In this document: in pieces, positions 22,586-33,769 of the stretch
Numbering within the stretch: position 1 is the stretch's first letter
Layout: every line of letters starts with the position of its first letter
NCBI GenBank assembly: GCA_030386875.1
Contig: CM059560.1
Span: 34,094,183 to 34,158,182 of the forward strand
DNA length: 64,000 nt
DNA from: Morinoia aosen
Lineage: Eukaryota > Arthropoda > Malacostraca > Amphipoda > Talitridae
Direction of reading: 5' to 3'
The notes under the pieces: model-generated
Databases searched by the model: none
Seen by the model: only the letters and a program-made list of their open reading frames with translations
Told to the model about the DNA's origin: nothing
Translations under genes and position numbers: made by a program

Positions 22586-25500
22586 ATGACCTCTCTCGGA
22601 AGAAAGAGCAAGCCTAGACTTCCACAGCTGGAAGAACAATTCCATACGGAGCTAGCAGCCTTGAACAATCTCCTGAATGGTGCAGTACCACGAGATCTCA
22701 AGACGCCCAGCGAGGTGGATCAAGTCCACGCTGGAATCCGAGCAAAGGCTAAGGCCGTCAAGCGAATCGGAGACCAGCTGGTCCTAGCCCTAGAGGGCTC
22801 GGGAGCCACAGCAGAAGCGACAGCAGTTCGAGACTCACTGACAATCGCCAGAGCCCGCAGGAAGAAGCTGATGGGTTCAATGGGTCGCAGAAGTGAGGAG
22901 CTCCTGGGGAGCTCGTCACGGAGTGCGACAAAGGAACCCTCCCAGCGCAAGAGCTTGAGGTCAAAGAGGACCTCGTCCAAGAACCAGCAGCAAGGCGCTG
23001 CCCATCAGAACAAGCCCCCAAAATCATCATTGGCTGAGAACAGGAACAGACACCGTTCCAACCGTCGGGGCAGAGACCAGGCCAGCCCCAGCCATCGTCG
23101 TCAGAGTCACCAAGGTTCGAGCTATTACAGCCAGAGTCAAGACAGTGAGAGCGATCATAGCCAGAGCCTTCCCAGCGCCAGCTCTCGTCACAAAGACGGC
23201 GAATCCGAGCGCCGCGAGCCCCCTAGCCAAGGCAATAAGCAGATGCTTATTGACATCACTGAAGAGCCATCGGTACTGTTGGCGCAAATCGCCATCGAGA
23301 GGTCGAAATTGAGGAACAGGAACCGAACGAAGAATGATCGGCACTTCGGTGAGCAGAATACTGAGCGCAAAGAGGACCGCACAGGAGCATGGGTCGACCT
23401 AGCCTTCCAGCATCACGTCATCGAACCCGCAGGGGGCACAACGGCGGTTGCGAATGCTTCGCCCCGTGACACCGATCTCGCACCTCCGATGAATCTTTCC
23501 GCACCAGCATTCCAGCCCCGGGCTTCCACCGGCTCACCTGCCGTGGTCTTTGAAACGAAGCCACCAGTGATCGACGGAGCTATGAGGCTCTCGATGATCG
23601 AAGATCTAAAAAAGGCGCCAAGCCAACCTTACGCGGGAGAGGCTCACCTGTTCCACAGATGGTTCGATGCCATCAAGAGAAGGATGGAGAGGCTCGCCGT
23701 GGAGCCCATCGACGCCATCGAGATCCTCACGAACCACACCTGCGGCGAGCCAAGAAGCCTCATTGACGACACCCTGGCAGCTACCTACCTGGACACAGCG
23801 GCCCTGCTCACCCTCATCGTCGAACAACTGAAGACCCGCTTCGCCTCTGAAGACAGGGTAGCCGATAGCCTGCTCGAACGCCTCGCCCAAACATCTGATA
23901 TAAAGGGCATGAAGGGCGACCGCACGGTTGGTCTCAAGCTGCGGAAGTTCAGTGACGCCTGCCTGGCGATTCATCACACAATGCAGCACAACAAAAGCCT
24001 GGCCTTCCTGAACACCGACGTAGGGCTGTCTCCCATCGTTGAGAGGCTACCCTTCTTCGTTCTGGACGCCTGGAGAAGCGAACGAACTAGGCACAGAAGA
24101 CTGTTTGGATCGCTACCTGATTTCGCCAGGTTCTGCGAGTTCATCAAAACGCTGTCGGACACCCAGTGTGATAGTTTTGGGGCATCGAACCTCAACTGGG
24201 TGAGCAATCGACTCGACACGGCCGCCCCCGCTCGCCTCAATCCAAGAGCCTCGCGAGTTCTCTACACGTCCTCAGAGAATCAAACCGGCAGCTGCATTCT
24301 CCACCAGAGTGCACAGCACGCGACAAACTCGTGCCAAACGGTAAGAAAGATGGAATCTCGGAAGAAGAAGGACTTCATACGCGAGCATAATTTATGTTAC
24401 CGTTGTCTAGGCCCTCACTGGGCAAAGCACTGCAATGAAGTTGTGAAGTGCGATGACTGCGGAGCCAGCAGTCACAGCACAGCCGCCCACATCAACTGGC
24501 GAGCAGCTGGAGATTCGAGTGAAACCACTCGTCAGGAGAGACCCAGTCGAGAACCGAGCGACGACAGAGCTCAGAGCGAACTCGGGGAGAGATTGAGAGC
24601 TGTGGCCCTGGCCTCTCGCGTACCCACAGCCGAGGCGGGTGCATGCAGCAAAATTGTTCTGGCAGACGTTATCGACGAGAGCACGGGTCGGTCGTGCCGC
24701 GCCTACGTAATCTTAGATGAGCAAAGCACCACGTCCTTCTGCTCTCCCAAGCTGTTGAACGCCCTCCGCGTGACAACCCCCAAGTCCCACTACGAGCTGG
24801 AAACGCTGACCGATCAATCCGCCGCTCGATACGGCAGACGCGTGTCAGGGCTGAAAATAAAGGGAGTGTCCGAAGACCAAACCTTCGAGCTCCCACCGAT
24901 GTTGGAATGCAACTCCATCCCCGATAGAAAGAGAGCGGTCGCGACCTACGAACGCGTCGCAAGAACCCCGGAGATATCGCACCTCGCTCGGCATTTCTTG
25001 CCCTTGGACAAACACGCAGAAGTTGCGGTGCTCCTGGGGACGGACTGCGGAGACCTACTCTACAGTCACTCCGACAAACAACGCCGCAAGGCTCCGTTCG
25101 TCCACCACACCGCCTTGGGCTGGGCAGTGGTCGGCAAGGTGAACGACGACGTCAGCCCCGAAGGAGAGCACTCTTACACGGTCGCAAGAATCGTAGCCGA
25201 AGTCGCTCTCGAAACCTGTGGCCCGGAGGCGTGCCTTGAACTGTTTTCAGGAAAAGACGCTATTACCCAGCAGCACAGCGATGAGACCTCCCAACCGCGG
25301 CCCCCAGACGACCGCGGAGACCCTGAAAGGACAAAAAACACAAGGGCAGAGGAAGACAATCAAGCGGAAGCCCCGCTAACGACGAGATTTATCGACCAGT
25401 CAGCAACAAACGATGAAATGGACGCTCAGTGCGATCCAGACAGCGCATCACCGAAGCCCAAGAAGAAACAGAAATGGGAGCTCCCGTACCCCGGCGATCC

Positions 25501-26080
25501 GAAGAGAAAGCACGACGCGCACCATGCTGAGCGCACATTTGTTGACAAGAGAGCTCGACAGAACGGGCCAAGCAAAAGGGGAGGCGGCCATGCGGCTCCC
25601 GACCCTCCAGGAAACGCCGAGCACCCACCTCTATCTTCCCTTTACCAGCCTCTCAGTACCGCCTGCGCGACAAGCTGCCGTCGGAATCTGAAGCATCGGG
25701 ACAAGCATGACGCACTCGCCGACGCACGAGGAATGCCGGGCAGCGTCGAGAAAGACCAGGAGACAACACCCGGACCCCTCCAGAGGTCCACCACCCGCCA
25801 GCGACGGAAAGTTCGACGTTGGTCGGGGAAGCAGAGAGGACTCCTCTATGAGTCACGCCCGCGCAGCCGGTGGAAGGCCACCCACGCGTCGCTGAAGACG
25901 ACACCGACGCGTCCCGCGGGGCGAGACGACTGCGACGAGCACGTAGCGGGTGGCGCCCCGCCACTGAACCAGCCCTCAACCAGCGCTCCCCCCCCCCGAA
26001 GGCAGTTATTGGTGGCCAGAGCCACCAAGGGGGGGGAGTGTCACGTCGTACAAGACGTGAGAAAATTTGAAGAATTTTGA
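22586..26080 (+). CDS. BEL/Pao Gag-protease protein with a non-Pol basic tail
   Basis: About 1164 residues from the first in-frame ATG (22586); the frame is open upstream into the 5' LTR, but only from a GTG. Order: a charged N-terminal region with coiled coil; a Ser/Arg/Gln-rich linker; a BEL Gag capsid-like domain (about 23620-24190, around GEAHLFHRWFDAIKRRMERL); three zinc motifs around 24290-24490, the middle one CYRCLGPHWAKHC; then a BEL-type aspartic protease with LDEQSTTSF at about 24711-24740 and the downstream AVLLGTDCGDLLYSH and LGWAVVG blocks. In normal BEL Pol the reverse transcriptase would follow. Here about 290 residues of Arg/Pro/His-rich sequence follow with no polymerase motif, and the frame ends inside the 3' LTR (stop 26078-26080). 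This implies a large internal deletion or replacement. Confidence 0.88.
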   Translation: MTSLGRKSKPRLPQLEEQFHTELAALNNLLNGAVPRDLKTPSEVDQVHAGIRAKAKAVKRIGDQLVLALEGSGATAEATAVRDSLTIARARRKKLMGSMGRRSEELLGSSSRSATKEPSQRKSLRSKRTSSKNQQQGAAHQNKPPKSSLAENRNRHRSNRRGRDQASPSHRRQSHQGSSYYSQSQDSESDHSQSLPSASSRHKDGESERREPPSQGNKQMLIDITEEPSVLLAQIAIERSKLRNRNRTKNDRHFGEQNTERKEDRTGAWVDLAFQHHVIEPAGGTTAVANASPRDTDLAPPMNLSAPAFQPRASTGSPAVVFETKPPVIDGAMRLSMIEDLKKAPSQPYAGEAHLFHRWFDAIKRRMERLAVEPIDAIEILTNHTCGEPRSLIDDTLAATYLDTAALLTLIVEQLKTRFASEDRVADSLLERLAQTSDIKGMKGDRTVGLKLRKFSDACLAIHHTMQHNKSLAFLNTDVGLSPIVERLPFFVLDAWRSERTRHRRLFGSLPDFARFCEFIKTLSDTQCDSFGASNLNWVSNRLDTAAPARLNPRASRVLYTSSENQTGSCILHQSAQHATNSCQTVRKMESRKKKDFIREHNLCYRCLGPHWAKHCNEVVKCDDCGASSHSTAAHINWRAAGDSSETTRQERPSREPSDDRAQSELGERLRAVALASRVPTAEAGACSKIVLADVIDESTGRSCRAYVILDEQSTTSFCSPKLLNALRVTTPKSHYELETLTDQSAARYGRRVSGLKIKGVSEDQTFELPPMLECNSIPDRKRAVATYERVARTPEISHLARHFLPLDKHAEVAVLLGTDCGDLLYSHSDKQRRKAPFVHHTALGWAVVGKVNDDVSPEGEHSYTVARIVAEVALETCGPEACLELFSGKDAITQQHSDETSQPRPPDDRGDPERTKNTRAEEDNQAEAPLTTRFIDQSATNDEMDAQCDPDSASPKPKKKQKWELPYPGDPKRKHDAHHAERTFVDKRARQNGPSKRGGGHAAPDPPGNAEHPPLSSLYQPLSTACATSCRRNLKHRDKHDALADARGMPGSVEKDQETTPGPLQRSTTRQRRKVRRWSGKQRGLLYESRPRSRWKATHASLKTTPTRPAGRDDCDEHVAGGAPPLNQPSTSAPPPRRQLLVARATKGGECHVVQDVRKFEEF
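26011..26038 (+). other. Polypurine tract of the BEL element with adjoining hairpin
   Basis: AAGGGGGGGGAG (26027-26038) directly abuts the 3' LTR and would prime plus-strand DNA. A hairpin GGTGGC-CAGA-GCCACC (26011-26026) sits immediately before it. Confidence 0.75.
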
Positions 26081-28462
26081 TAAATTTATGCGGCAACATT
26101 TTGCGGATCCGCGCTTCGTCCGCAAGAATGACGCCAACGTTTTATTTGTTTGAAGTGCGTGGGAGGAACATGTTCCCGGTTAATATTTAGTTATTGTGTA
26201 GTTAGAGAGTGAACTTGAGTGGGAAACTCTTTCGATTTACGTGTTGCCGCGCTAGCTATATTTTCGGGTGTTTTTAACATATTTGTGTTTAGATAGCGGT
26301 GAACAGCCGGCTTCTAGAGCATTCGAGGATGCTTCCGGTCGCTGGTGAACCACCCACATTAAGCCAGACTAGCCGTCGTAACGTGTCATAGCAAGTGCGC
26401 TGCAGTGTAATGTTTGGAAATGTCAGGTTCCATTTTGGCAGTACTTTAGAGGAAAAGCGTGTGATTTAACTGATGAACTTTCCTATCTCTATTTCACTGC
26501 CCCAAGTAATTTGTGTTTTTGAATGTGGAGCCAAATTCCGTCACAGATTTGATGCTAAATTTAGAAACTGAAATCAGATGGCCTTACTATACTTACTGAA
26601 GAAAATTAAGTTCTTACTAATTTTATCTCTTTTACTCTGATCAGCTGATACAGAATTTCTTATAACTTATTGGTAAAGAAGAACATCTTTTGTTTTCAAG
26701 TATCATTTAGCAGTCAGCAAAAGTAATTGATGTGAAGTATGACGTAGTAAACTTATGCGAGCTTCCCAAGATACACTTTCTATGGCTGAGTATCAAACAA
26801 CAAAGAAGAAAAAAAAAACAAAAAATCTGATTGACTTGCAAAAAGAAACTGATGTTAAGAAGTCTTGGTGTTTTTCTTGTCTTTGTATTATTTCTTGTCT
26901 TTGTATTATTTATAACATTCATTAATAGCAAAGTAAAATAAATTTAGTCGAGTGGCTTCTTACCTATGAGCTGAGCTGGGCAAGTTGCGCCAGTCAGCAA
27001 GGTGGAAGCCTAAAGTCACGGCATTCAGTAGACTGAGAATGGGCGCAGGAACTCGAGACCACTAGCTCATACGATTTGTGTTCTCAAAGCGACGTTGATA
27101 AACGTGTACTTGCCTCTCTCATTCTTTGATAATAGAATTTATTGATAATGGCTGATCTGATAACCTTAGTGACTTGCCCCTGCTTCAGAGACCTAATTTC
27201 TGCTGTCTCTTTTCCACAGATAGGGTAAAGAAAGCCAGAGTAGGCACTTATTTTGCAGACTAGAGTAAGATGTCACAGGTCTAAACTGAGGGACCTTTCC
27301 TCATCGTCTGTAAGTATTTTAGAGTATCCTCTTTTAACTTGTGATGTTACCTAACTCGTCATCTTTTTATATTGTGAAGCAGTGCGAAAACTAAAACTTG
27401 TTGTGCGATCTTCCACCTTTGTTCAAATAAAGTGCTTATTGACTAATGACCGCTGTGTTGAGACTGTTAGATACGGATGTGTATTCATGTATATATCCTT
27501 TTATGCTTCATCAAAAAGACACTTTGAACATTGGGCGAAAAAAAAGTGATTCATGTATCATTGCCTAGCGTTAGTGACACGAGTTTTACAATATTCGTGT
27601 GCGTATCATAAATGTGTTCTTTCTAAATGTGTTTCTAGCTGTGTGTCTTTGGCAGGGTGTTCTTGATAATGGGTTCCTCGACTAGGTACTTATTCTCTTC
27701 CTTGCCAACGCAACGGAAACCTTTCTTGTTTCGTGAACTTATTTCCTAGCTTGCTGTTCCTGTGCACCTTGTGCGCAGATTCCGCGTTCCTCCAACTCCA
27801 CACTAAATGGTGCCTTCTTCTTTCCTCTCTTGGAACATCTTTGTCGTAGTTGCGGGAGGCTAAAACTTTCCTATATAATGATAATAATTGATTCATGGAA
27901 TATCATTGTGCTATGTAGTTCTGAGGACTATGCCCCGTGACCACTCTTATCGCCCACCGGTCATTGAAATGTCATGCCTAGCGTTAGCACTACCCGATTG
28001 CCTCTTATGTCTCCGGTATGAAGTTTCTTTCTTGTCGTGCGGTGATATATAAATGGTGCCTTCCTCCTTCCTATCCCAGAACATCTTGTCGTGGTTAAGG
28101 GAAGCTAAACCCCTCTCGTGTAACAACGAATACTGTGTTATGAATTCCGTCACTAGACTATCATACCTAGTTCTAACATTATTTAGCTGTTATCTGTGTT
28201 TTGCTCAAGATGTAGGATGCTCCTTTCTCGTCATGCAGCACCGTATAAATTAACTGTTCATTCGACTATAACCTTAAATTGGGGTTTTTGTCACGTAATT
28301 CCTAGCCCGAGTCTGAATCATATTTGTCTGTGCAGATATACGGCTCAACGGGATAAGAAATAAAAAACCTGAAGAGACCTCGTTTCCCTTTGGGCGTCCT
28401 ACTGAGTTCCGTTCAATGGCGTGCCGAAGCGAAGATCAATTCCGCTAGCGCACGACATTACA
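26039..28462 (+). repeat. 3' LTR of the BEL element
   Basis: Matches the 5' LTR except for about 11 substitutions and one base in an A-run near 26815. It ends TTACA before the second ACATA duplication. Confidence 0.93.
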
Positions 28463-29669
28463 ACATAATCGTGCAGCGCTGCAGAGTTGTGCATTCACAG
28501 GTCACAAGTTCGACTCTGTCCATCTAGATTTGGTGGGTCCTTTGCCTTTATCGCGTGGTCAGTCTTATTCGTTAACAATCATTGATAGGTTCACACGTTG
28601 GGTTGAGGCTGTCCCTCTTCCTGATACCCAAACTGAGACTGTAGCGCGCGCTTTCATGTCCAACTGGATCTCCAGATTTGGTGTTCCCTTAAGTGTCACA
28701 CATGATCGGGGATCACAATTTACCTCCAAATTTTGGAGTGAGCTTAGCACCGCCTTAGGGTGTGCAAATACATCAACTACCGCTTACCATCCGCAGTCGA
28801 ATGGACTTATTGAGAGAGTCCACAGAGACCTAAAATCGGCATTACGTTGCCTGAACTGCAGCAATGATTGGACTGACAGACTTCCAGTAGTACTACTTAG
28901 CATCCGAAATTTACATAGACAGGATCAGCAATGCACAGCAGCTGAAATGCTCTATGGGCAAACACTTCGTCTCCCTGGCGACATTGTTGACCCAAAACCT
29001 TTGCCTGAATTTTCATCCGCTGACCGTTCCGCATATGTAACCTGTCTAAAAGATTGCATGCGTCAGATCAAGTATGTGGCTCCGCGAATGCCTCAGACTA
29101 AGGACAAACTGGATCCTGCTTTGCAAGACTGCACACATGTGTACGTCCGTAATAACGCTGTCAAACCTACACTCACGCGCCCTTATGATGGCACATTCAA
29201 AATACTCAAACGGACGCCCAAATATTTTCTCCTTGAAAGATCTGGTTCACACGACCCTGTGAGCATTGATCGATTAAAAGTCGCATACACTTCCGATCAT
29301 AGTGTAACTTCTAACTCATCATTCTCTCCGCAGAATTCTCTTTCCACTGAGACTCGATCATATCTACCATCTCAGCTTCCTCAGTTGGCTGTCTTGTTGC
29401 CTAGTCAACTTGAGTGTAATCCTTTCTATGTGCCAGTACATTCAAACCCTATCCCCAAGCCTATCGTAGATTCTAATTCTAGCCCTCTTACTGAAACAGC
29501 GACAAATCTGGATAGACCAAACGAGCCCGCTGCAGTAACTCGTGTTCCTAGCACTCTTGCCGATCTAAATTTGCAGACCCGTTTGGTGAAACTTCCCCGC
29601 TCAGTAACATTTTCCAACTGCCGAACCCGGCATGGTCGCGTAGTTAGACCTCCTTCCCGCTACAAATGA
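28463..29669 (+). CDS. pol: Pol of the CsRn1-type element, 3' part (integrase)
   Basis: Continuation of the interrupted pol, beginning at the second ACATA copy. The DDE integrase core is present with Asp in SVHLDLVGPL, Asp in VTHDRGSQF, and Glu in NGLIERVHR, spaced as in Ty3 integrases. The C-terminal part has the PYDGTFKILKR and SIDRLKVAY blocks typical of CsRn1/Kabuki-type integrase ends, then a low-complexity tail to TGA at 29667-29669. It has no promoter or start of its own and is not expected to be made as a separate protein. No stop or frameshift was seen within it. Confidence 0.92.
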
Positions 29670-29700
29670 TTGCAGCGGGTGGACCTTTCGGTCTGCGCCT

Positions 29701-29710
29701 TGGGGGGTAA
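29701..29710 (+). other. Polypurine tract of the CsRn1-type element
   Basis: TGGGGGGTAA immediately upstream of the 3' LTR. Confidence 0.7.
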
Positions 29711-30542
29711 TGTAGCAATCGCTACAAAAGCGTAAGAATTATAAATTTTCCCATTCGCACTTAAATAAATTAATTATTAGCATTAAAAATCTTACTCTAA
29801 TTTATTATTAATTATTTTCTACTTCTAATTCGTAATCCTTGAAGTTTTTGTGCAAAAAGCATAAAATTAAAGTCACGATTGACATGTTCGTGTTTCAAGC
29901 CTCTGAATCTGGCAGCACTGTGCGTGGCGTCTCTTTGAAACACATTCTCTCGTGCATAACTAGCTCGTGCATACCGCGTTCGTGACTTCAACGTCATCGC
30001 CACACACCACTCACAACAGTCTCCCTGGGCCGCTTTTGGGACTCCTACTTGGATTAGTGTCGTCCTTGTTTTAGGCCTGATAGACCTCATGTACCATCTA
30101 TTCCCCTTGCAATACACATGGGTTATTTTTGAAGCTAGTAAGCCTAAGATTCTATCCCCGGCTAACTAAACTACCTGCTTCGACCATGATAACTCGCTTG
30201 TCCACTTTGGGATAGAGAACGCTGATACCTTAACGTGCCACCACCAAACGTCACGAGTCATCCCAAAGTCTGATAAATTAGGCCGCTAAAATCAACTCCA
30301 AACACACACCCTCACTGTCGACTGCGTCACAAGCCGGTGCCTTTTCGCCTGCACGGACTGCGAACCTCGCCAGCCAAGTCTCCAGTAATTCAAGACTCGG
30401 CGGTCATCTCCGGTCTCCTTCCAATATATACCAAAAGCTGAGTCCTGAGTGCCTTATTATCCTTTCTCATGGTTGACTCCAAATGCTTATCGAGGTTTGT
30501 TAAGGACTGGCTATACCCACGGCCACACACTCAATCCTTACA
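29711..30542 (+). repeat. 3' LTR of the CsRn1-type element
   Basis: 832 bp, TG to CA, about 1.3% different from the 5' LTR by eye, followed by the target duplication CTTA (30543-30546). Confidence 0.93.
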
Positions 30543-30867
30543 CTTATGAGTTGATTTTTTTGCGCAATTCAATGTTTTATAAACAGTAACGAATGCACTC
30601 CAGACAAATGAGAGACAATGTAACGATACTATTTATAAATATACAGTATAATAGCATACGTATCGAAACTGAAAAGTTCTATTTTCGGTGCAAAAATAAG
30701 AAAGCCTCTTAAATACTTCACTTGAAAATGGCAGTTACTCGACCAATGTTCAAAATGGGGTCATACCAAAGGAAATAATGGTTAATTATACCTGATAAGA
30801 TGGTAATATTGAATAGAATTTGTATTAGAAATTTTTTACAAACAACTCTTGGAATTTTCTGTAATTT

Positions 30868-31125
30868 TAGCCGCCACGATCGAGTGACCAAAAGCGTGCG
30901 TCTTTCTCGAGAAGAGTCGTCGTCCGTTGAAATCCTGGCAATGCTATCCTGGTGATGCTCAACACTGAGAAAACACTCATCCATTATACCCTACTTTACC
31001 CAGGTGTCGGAAATGAGTACCGGCTCGACCGGGGTAACCGGCATTGTGTGATGATGTTGGTTAAAAAGCACTTGAAAAACAATGTTCAGCAGGTTGATCT
31101 GTAACAGGGTATAAATAAAATTTCC
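30868..31125 (+). mobile_element. tRNA-derived SINE, copy 1
   Basis: The head has a weak A-box-like GATCGAGTGACC (about 30878) and a B-box-like CGTTGAAATCC (30925-30935). The body contains CAGGTGTCGGAAATGRGTAC and a CTTGAAAAAC end shared with the SINE at 58781-59005. It probably spread by LINE machinery after RNA polymerase III transcription. The tail (GTATAAATAAA) is short. Confidence 0.6.
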
Positions 31126-32639
31126 CAAAAATATTGAAGGCAATACTAAGCATAAAGAAAAATTAAGTCCTTTCATTGATATGATTCAAGTGGCGACTTG
31201 ACAAAACTGTAATATCACTAGCAATTATTTTCTTCCCTAAGTACCATATAAAAAAACTTTAAACTGTGAATAATTCAAAGAAATAGTGTCACGTCATTTC
31301 GCGTTTCTGCCAAAACGGATAGCGTATCATGCTGCGTATGGTAACATATCGTTGTGAATTTAAACGAAACAATCGACCGTTTGTCTTAAATCTGCTCACT
31401 GCGAGCCACTTAGAGCTTATCATTTCAAACTCGGTGTAACTGAAATGCCTAAACTTGTAGCTAATTTTGTTCATATCTTACCACCCCCTCTGTGAAGACC
31501 TCTATCTTAGCGTGTAAAGCTCAGTCGAATATGAAACAACAGTTAGGTTCATTTGTATATGTTAATTTTTTATAGCTATTGGCTACTTTTCAACAGTAAC
31601 AATCTACCTCCGTGTTTGTATTTTATCTCAAGTACCCATGTCTGGGTATTAAGAGATTATTGAAATAATCAAAAAACTAAAATGTTTATCGTTCTTAGCC
31701 TGCTGCTGGGACTTGATTTTTCCAAAAATTGTCAGACAATTAGAAACTTACTCATTTTTGGGTATTGAAAGCCTTTTTATTTTTTATCATTTATTTTGAC
31801 TACACAATTAAAGAGTCAACAGAAAGTGCCCCATTTTTTGAAAATAAAAATAAGATGGAAATAAAGTCATGACGATTACGTTCGCGTTACATTCAACAAC
31901 TAGTTAGCACTGAAACCCTAATTATAAACGACTTGATGTATTTCAGTAAATAAAATTAGTTCACTGGCTTATTGTTTAAAATGAGAACTACCGCAATCCC
32001 ACTGAGTGTTACACGTTTCTGTATTCATGAATGAATAATGATAATGAAAGTAAACATAATCTGAGCCTGGGATTCATAAACAAATTATGTTAATAATCTT
32101 GATGAATAAGCTCTGGAATTCATTATTGGTGTGCGTGTTTGTCAACTTGTTTCATTTGTTTTATATGTGCGCTTGTGCGACGTTATTTATAAATGACTTC
32201 TAGTTAACCTTTTCTGACCACTTGAAAATTATTTAGGGTGTTATCAGAAGAGTGATGCGCATAAGTTTCTTCGTTTGTTTCAATTTATAGCAATGACCTC
32301 TAAGGCATTCTCAAGTAGCATTTCAAGTATTTAAAAGGTTTTATTCATCTTGCTTTATATGAAATATCAAAGAGAATCTTTTTTGATTTTTTATCTTGTT
32401 GGCATAACTTCATTAACATAATTAAACCCTTATCGTGACTATTGTAAGCCTCGGATGGCTTGTGTATCATTTAAACATTTATGAAAAGAACATTTTTAAA
32501 AACTAATGTGCAATACATATAAAACCAAAATTTTTTGTCTTTGACATGAACCTCTTTCAAAAAAAAACTTTCATTAGACAGTGTATGGCAATACACGTCA
32601 CCCAGCTTAGGCGCAAGCCAAGTCGATTTTTAACTTGTC
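31126..32639. other. AT-rich sequence, no gene seen
   Basis: Several stop-rich frames and no recognised repeat or domain. Confidence 0.45.
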
Positions 32640-33256
32640 AGTAGAACTCATGAAATCATTCCATTCCATTCAATCTCCATTGGGCCCCCAAAAAAAACTA
32701 GACCTTCCTCAGATTCACTCAGCCACACGGCTCCACACGCAGTAACTATTCCTAAAGTACTGCCTCTTTTGAGACTTTCTAATTCTCGTTGAACACTCAA
32801 TCACCCACTATCGCCTCACTTCAAGCGTTCAGGCGTCCATTCCACTACGGCCATCCCCACTCGTTAAGCCACCCTAATCACCTGCATCAGTGGGTAACTA
32901 CACTTACATTCGAGTCCTCACCTGGACCCACAACGGACTCCCACTAGCCGCCGCGAGCGGTTGGAGTACGCCGCCAGGACTGGATCCGGAACCCCGCATC
33001 AAGAAGCGGACTCATACCAATGAGTGGACCGTGGCCACGGCACCCCTCAGCTTCAAAATAAAGACAGGCGAGAATAGTCGTTGTTTTTCACTATCCTGCA
33101 GAGGTAAGATTCGTGCAAGTGCAGGAAGACCTCGGTGCCAGTAGAGCACCCGATTACCCACTCCTTCTGAGTCGAAGGACCAAACAGACGCCCAATCTAA
33201 AATCTTAAATTTGTATTTATGTGCCTAGCCCTAGGCACAGTAAATGCTGGTGACCC
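32640..33256 (+). repeat. Possible LTR fragment with primer-site-like end
   Basis: A GC-richer block with AATAAA at about 33057 and TGGTGACCCTG at 33246-33256, close to a tRNA-Trp primer site, just where an LTR would end. The 84-codon frame at 32890-33144 has no domain. No partner LTR was found, so this is tentative. Confidence 0.3.
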
Positions 33257-33769
33257 TGTCAAAACTTAATTACTTAATTGTCTAACCTTTGATGATACCA
33301 GCACGTCAAACTGGTATACTTAAAACTAATAAGTAAAAATTGAATTACTTGCACCAAACAAAACACTAAACTTCATACAGTCAACCATAAAATTCATACT
33401 AGACATCAAAATTTCATAGACGCAAGAGGAAGCTCCATCGCTGCCGGCTGCTGAGCCAAGACCAAACGTCGCAGCGACGCTGGCTGGCTTGGTAAGGGAT
33501 TGGAGTGGGGGAACTGAACAACCTGCCTCTGTTGCCTGGCGCCCATAGAAACAATCCTAGCGCCAGCGGCAGCCCGTGGAACTTATTTTACGGACACGCC
33601 TCGTATATAAAGTAAAAAATCGGACTTGATCTTTCCAGGTTTCGGTTTGCTGACGAAATTGGATCTAATCCTTATTATCCTGCCTGGCTTGTCTTGGAAT
33701 GAACATAACCCCCATACATGTATCTCAGCAAAAAAATCACTTCCTCTATTCTAAGTAGAGCCCACAAAC
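33257..33769. other. GC-richer segment with TATA-like motif
   Basis: About 33430-33600 is GC-rich with a TGGCGC...GCGCCA inverted repeat, and CGTATATAAAG lies at about 33602. No exon follows. It could be an isolated promoter or an element fragment. Confidence 0.25.

Larger units (their letters stand above)
20058..28462 (+). mobile_element. Non-autonomous BEL/Pao element (Gag-protease only)
   Basis: An 8405-bp element with LTRs of 2423 and 2424 bp and an internal region of only about 3.56 kb. The internal region codes for a BEL-type Gag and an aspartic protease domain, and stops there. No reverse transcriptase, RNase H or integrase motif is found in any frame, so movement would need proteins from a full-length relative. 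The LTRs differ by about 11 substitutions and one 1-bp indel by eye (about 0.45%), so the insertion is young. The internal part is clearly GC-richer than the LTRs and the surrounding genome. It sits inside the integrase zinc-finger region of the CsRn1-type element. Confidence 0.9.
15522..30542 (+). mobile_element. CsRn1-type Ty3 LTR retrotransposon, interrupted by a BEL element
   Basis: Complete element with two LTRs (15522-16354 and 29711-30542), a primer site, gag, pol, a polypurine tract, and a 4-bp target duplication CTTA at 15518-15521 and 30543-30546. Without the inserted BEL element it is about 6.6 kb. The tRNA-Trp-like primer site, the C-H-C-C Gag zinc motif and the 4-bp duplication all fit the CsRn1 clade (CsRn1 and Kabuki relatives) known from flukes and arthropods. 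The LTRs differ at about 11 positions in 833 by eye. Gag and both parts of pol are open, so apart from the BEL insertion it looks recently active. Confidence 0.92.

Noticed and set aside
25653..26099. 148-codon minus-strand frame in the BEL interior
   Set aside because: Complement of the GC-rich coding strand; low stop density from composition, no domain.
32890..33144. 84-codon open frame as a gene
   Set aside because: It lies in an LTR-like GC-rich block and shows no domain or splice context.
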